A stretch of DNA of 64,000 bases, taken from positions 1 to 64,000 of the forward strand of contig CAYUCL010000007.1 in assembly GCA_964443325.1 (NCBI GenBank), read 5' to 3'. Numbering within the stretch: the stretch's first letter is position 1; the number at the start of each line of letters is the position of its first letter. Both the position numbers and the translations under genes were made by a program. The DNA is from DAOUVR01 sp034430535. GTDB taxonomy: Bacteria; Chloroflexota; Dehalococcoidia; E44-bin15. The notes under the pieces are model-generated. The model was not told where the DNA came from. It was given only the letters and a program-made list of their open reading frames with translations, and did no database searches. Below, one piece after another: positions 60,842-64,000 of this stretch.

Positions 60842-61308
60842 TCCACAACACACACACCCATTCCCCACTTTGTGAAGCCTAGATGTGTATTCCCCCCCCT
60901 TGTGAAGGAACCATGTGTCCCCCCCCTTTTGTAAAGGGGGCAAGGGGGATTATCTGAGATGGCAGAGATTGACAGCCCTGAGGTTTTCATATAGATAGGT
61001 ATTTGAGAATTTAGAATCCCCCTAAATCCCCCTTTGCAAAGGGGGATAGCCTATCCCTCCATTTGTGAAGGCGCCATGTGTTTCCCCCCTTTTATGAAGG
61101 GGGATAGCCTATTCTCCCCTTTGTGAAGGCGCCATGTGCCCCCCCTTTTGTAAAGGGGGCAAGGGGGATTATCTGAGATGGCAGAGATTAACAGCCCTGA
61201 GGTTTTCATATAGATAGGTATTTGAGAATTTAGAATCCCCCTAAATCCCCCTTTGCAAAGGGGGATAGCCTATCCCTCCATTTGTGAAGGCGACATGTGT
61301 TCCCCCCG
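60842..61308. repeat. Tandem repeat array of about 220-bp units with AAGGGGG/CCCCCTT palindromes
   Basis: A unit running from CCATGTG at 60911 to about 61130 is repeated almost exactly from 61132 to 61308. The unit contains GGCAAGGGGGATTATCTGAG, GGTTTTCATATAGATAGG and AATCCCCCTAAATCCCCC. Short words TTTGTGAAGGCGCCATGTG recur within it at about 61065, 61120 and 61285. It fills the gap between the acyl-CoA dehydrogenase gene and the end of the helicase gene. The part 60718-60841 has no recognisable feature. Confidence 0.85.
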
Positions 61309-64000
61309 CTATTTCTCCCCTAACCAAGCTGCCACGTCCCTTGGCAGATGGCGCGCCGGCCCGCTTTTAACCTTGCATGGCGGCAGTGATCCCAGAAAGG
61401 CAGCGCCATAAAATTTCGCCTTGATTCTCCTGTCGAGTACCACCATCACCCCTCGGTCGCTCTTGCTACGAATAAGCCTGCCAAACCCCTGCTTAAACCT
61501 TAAGGCGGCCTGGGGAATAGCATATTCTTTGAATGGTTCCTCGAAAAGCTCTGCCCGTGCAGCGAAAACCGGGTCAGTGGGAACACTGAAGGGAAGCCTG
61601 GCCATAATAAGAACGCTGAGCGCCTCACCTACCACATCGATGCCCTCCCAGAAGCTCGATGTGCCCAGTAAAACGGTTCGAAGATTGGTTTTGAAGGTTT
61701 CGAGAAGCCTCTTTGACGAACCATCTAGTCCCTGCCCCAAAACAAGAATGTTCTCCCCCTGGAGTGGCGTACGGATCGCTTCGTAGCTCGCCCGAAGCGC
61801 CGAGTGAGAGGTGAAGAGAGCTAGGACCCTTCCCCCAGTGACACGACAGATGTCAATCAGGACCTGCTCAACCGCTTTCTGGTAGCCCATCTGACCTGGC
61901 TCAGGGATGTCCTCAGGAATATAAATCATCGCTGAGCCCATATAATCGAACGACGAACCCACGAGAAGTTCGCTAGCCTCTGTCAAACCCAGCCGTTCCT
62001 TGATATACTCGAAGTTGTCTTCTGTGCTTAATGTGGCACTGGTCAGCACCACACATTCCTTTTTGGAGAAGAGGTTATCCTCCAGAACTCTCCCTACATG
62101 AAGGGGGGCAGCATACAAAGTGAGGCTATTGCCCCTCTCCCTTAGTGAAGCCCAGTAGACCTGTCCATCCTCTGGTTGAGAAACTGCGGAGTTTATCTGT
62201 TGTCTTAATTCCCCAACGCGGTATACCAAAGATGAAAGCTCCATCATCAGGTCATCATATTCTAGAACTTTGGCATCTGCCAAAGGCTCGAGCATGTTAT
62301 ACAGGCGATTCAATCCTGACTCGATGTCCCCCAGTGCCAGGCCCAGATTCTCCCAGGCAAACTCTACATCATCCCATCCAGGCTGGCTGCGAACCGCCTT
62401 GGTGAGACGCAGCCGACGCTCATACCCTCCTTGTTCCTCGGTATGAGCCTCCAGGAAATGCCAGAGCACATTGAAGAACGCCAGAATGCGTTCGCGGCAA
62501 GCTTCCACGACGGTTTTCATATCCTCAGCCAGCTTCTCTATGTCCCCTTGGACAGCAAGTGAAATAGAGCTCCCTCGAAAATGGCTGCTAAGCTCAAAAA
62601 GAAACCCGGTGTAGCGTTCTTCAGCCACCATTTCACTTAAGCGATTTAAATAACCCTCGAGATGGCGCCCCCCAACCTCAAAGCCCCACTGCTCTGTGGC
62701 TTCCTCCTCAAGGTGATGAGCCTCATCAATGATGAGATGACTGTAATCAGGTAAGACCTTGCCCCGGCCTGACGGCGCTATGTCAGACAACAGCAGGGCG
62801 TGGTTAACAACGATAAGATGAGCGTTCTCCGCCTTTCGCCTTGCCCGATATAGAAAGCATTTGCCCTGCCTTTGGTAGGGGCATTGAGACCCAAGACAAT
62901 TCTCCGATTGAGCGCACACCCTGTTCCAAATGTAGAGCTCCTCTCCCCTGAGGTTGAGTTCCGCCCGATCGCCGGTCATGGTTGATGCAGCCCAAACCAG
63001 GGTGCGCACCAGGAGTCTAACCTCCTCCAGAGGGAGGGGTTGGCTTCGCCGCAACGAAGTCCAGCGTCTCAGACAGAGGTAGTTATTTCGCCCTTTTAGC
63101 TGAGCATGACGCAGAGCGGGTAAGGATTCCTGTTCCAGCGCCTTTATCAAATCTGGGATATCCTTGCTCACCAATTGCTCCTGAAGGTTGATTGTGTTGG
63201 TGGAGATGACCACTGGAACACAATTTTCCAGGGCGAAAAAGGTGGCCGGCAAGAGATAGGCGATGGACTTCCCCGTACCAGTGCCTGCCTCTACGACAAG
63301 ATGCTCACCTTGATTCAGGGCACAAGTCACTGCTCTCATCATCTCTATCTGCTCTGGACGATGTTCAAAGCCGGGGAAGGCCCCTGCCATCAGTCCATCA
63401 GGGCTCAGCATCTCTGTTAGCTTCTCTGCATCCAGAGGTTTCCTATGCGATACGGGGGTCAGCCGCTCTTCCCGCTCTTTATCGGGGACATTGACAACCA
63501 GTTCACCTGCTTGAGAGAAGACATTACCTAATATTTCCTCTACTATTTGGTGAAAAAGGCGAGCCGACGACCAGTCTGTGCCCCTGGCCAGCCGATCGAT
63601 CTCAGCAACGATAGACATGTCTAAAGAGTAGGCTTTATCAACGAGGGCTAAAAATACATCCTTGGCCATCACGGCATCCGCAAGGGCACGGTGTTGAATG
63701 GAATGGAAGATGCCCAACTCCTCTGCTATGGCGGATAGGCTGTAATCAGAAAGCGTGGGTAACAGGATGGTAGCCAGCTCAAACGTATCATAAGCTGGGT
63801 TAGACAGGCTAACTCCATTCTCGGAGAGAAAGCCAAGATCAAAGGATATGCTTTGCCCGACAATGGGATGATCCCCGAGTAAAGAGACCAGATCGACGAG
63901 AGCAACAGCTAATGGTGGAGCAGCATCCACCTCCTGAGAGGTGATCCCCGTAAGTATCTGGATACGATAGGGCAGCGGCTGAAAGGGCTTCGCCAAGGCA
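61309..64000 (-). CDS. dinG: DinG-family helicase with DnaQ-type exonuclease domain (5' end outside window)
   Basis: At least 897 residues, open through base 64000. The visible N-terminus is the middle of a DnaQ-like exonuclease (PLPYRIQILTGIT, GQSISFDLGFL, HRALADAVMAKDVFLAL), so the first catalytic D-x-E lies outside. The helicase part has VEAGTGTGKSIAYLLPATFF (Walker A), an iron-sulfur cysteine set CAQSENCLGSQCPYQRQGKC, DEAHH (IIDEAHHLEEEA) and the late QGFGRLIRSKSDRG. It resembles DinG/XPD superfamily 2 helicases that unwind R-loops and damaged forks. Confidence 0.92.
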   Translation of the reverse strand, partial: ALAKPFQPLPYRIQILTGITSQEVDAAPPLAVALVDLVSLLGDHPIVGQSISFDLGFLSENGVSLSNPAYDTFELATILLPTLSDYSLSAIAEELGIFHSIQHRALADAVMAKDVFLALVDKAYSLDMSIVAEIDRLARGTDWSSARLFHQIVEEILGNVFSQAGELVVNVPDKEREERLTPVSHRKPLDAEKLTEMLSPDGLMAGAFPGFEHRPEQIEMMRAVTCALNQGEHLVVEAGTGTGKSIAYLLPATFFALENCVPVVISTNTINLQEQLVSKDIPDLIKALEQESLPALRHAQLKGRNNYLCLRRWTSLRRSQPLPLEEVRLLVRTLVWAASTMTGDRAELNLRGEELYIWNRVCAQSENCLGSQCPYQRQGKCFLYRARRKAENAHLIVVNHALLLSDIAPSGRGKVLPDYSHLIIDEAHHLEEEATEQWGFEVGGRHLEGYLNRLSEMVAEERYTGFLFELSSHFRGSSISLAVQGDIEKLAEDMKTVVEACRERILAFFNVLWHFLEAHTEEQGGYERRLRLTKAVRSQPGWDDVEFAWENLGLALGDIESGLNRLYNMLEPLADAKVLEYDDLMMELSSLVYRVGELRQQINSAVSQPEDGQVYWASLRERGNSLTLYAAPLHVGRVLEDNLFSKKECVVLTSATLSTEDNFEYIKERLGLTEASELLVGSSFDYMGSAMIYIPEDIPEPGQMGYQKAVEQVLIDICRVTGGRVLALFTSHSALRASYEAIRTPLQGENILVLGQGLDGSSKRLLETFKTNLRTVLLGTSSFWEGIDVVGEALSVLIMARLPFSVPTDPVFAARAELFEEPFKEYAIPQAALRFKQGFGRLIRSKSDRGVMVVLDRRIKAKFYGAAFLGSLPPCKVKSGPARHLPRDVAAWLGEK

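Noticed and set aside
60842..61308. Repeat array that might be a CRISPR
   Set aside because: Units are about 220 bp and nearly identical throughout; there are no short unique spacers and no cas genes.

Overview
The window looks like a chromosomal segment of an anaerobic, Gram-variable bacterium, most plausibly Chloroflexota class Dehalococcoidia. This is inferred from gene content: FGGY kinase/GlpA-like/DUF1667 gene set, iron-sulfur flavoproteins, DUF362, acyl-CoA ligase and dehydrogenase, no recognisable outer-membrane genes. No 16S rRNA or marker phylogeny was available, so the assignment is tentative. Base composition is intermediate, with clearly AT-rich patches at about 15.4-17.8 kb and 51.2-53.2 kb.

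Layout. 0.1-3.3 kb: three-gene ABC-2 exporter (minus strand). 3.4-8.4 kb: gamma-carbonic-anhydrase-like protein, a GNAT acetyltransferase with an overlapping thioredoxin-like partner, an MBL hydrolase, and a zinc-ribbon/LemA/HtpX cluster. 8.7-14.2 kb: a NifX-domain permease with a second permease half, an ADP-forming acyl-CoA ligase subunit, a transglutaminase-TPR protein and an M20 amidohydrolase. 14.4-17.9 kb: tRNA-Gly(TCC) followed by a tyrosine integrase and an AT-rich accessory segment with a HEPN-type protein, ending at a 5'-truncated DRG-type GTPase. 18.5-20.0 kb: Fe-S flavoprotein plus DUF362. 20.3-27.8 kb: a tightly overlapping redox operon (AGPS/GlcD-like FAD enzyme, GlpC-like Fe-S protein, BON-GlpA-BFD fusion, FGGY kinase, HcnA/GlpB-like flavoprotein, DUF1667) that probably handles glycerol phosphate or a related polyol phosphate. 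28-32 kb: a patchy region with DsrE, a flavodoxin, SurE, an ERCC4 nuclease and several gene fragments. 32.6-42.7 kb: FkbM methyltransferase, FabF, RecJ, Lgt, XerC/D, UvrC and surface-glycan genes. 42.7-45.4 kb: QueD-like, MDR dehydrogenase and RibD. 46-64 kb: housekeeping genes (ValS, PolX, SecA, Prs, RNase III, CCA transferase, acyl-CoA dehydrogenase, DinG-type helicase), interrupted between secA and polX by an AT-rich gene pair encoding a GHKL ATPase and an unknown protein.

The most notable non-genic signals are: a small non-autonomous transposon (MITE) in three copies, two complete with perfect 5-bp target duplications (CAGCA and GAACA) and a 17-bp imperfect terminal inverted repeat; a family of short hairpins with covarying stems and a constant ATCT/AGAT loop; a cluster of GTTCACAA octamers around the integrase; and a tandem duplication of about 220 bp next to the helicase gene.

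The best candidates for an undescribed system are the GHKL ATPase pair at 51.2-53.2 kb and the integrase/HEPN element at 14.4-17.9 kb. Neither is proven to act in defence; that is inference from domain type, composition and location.
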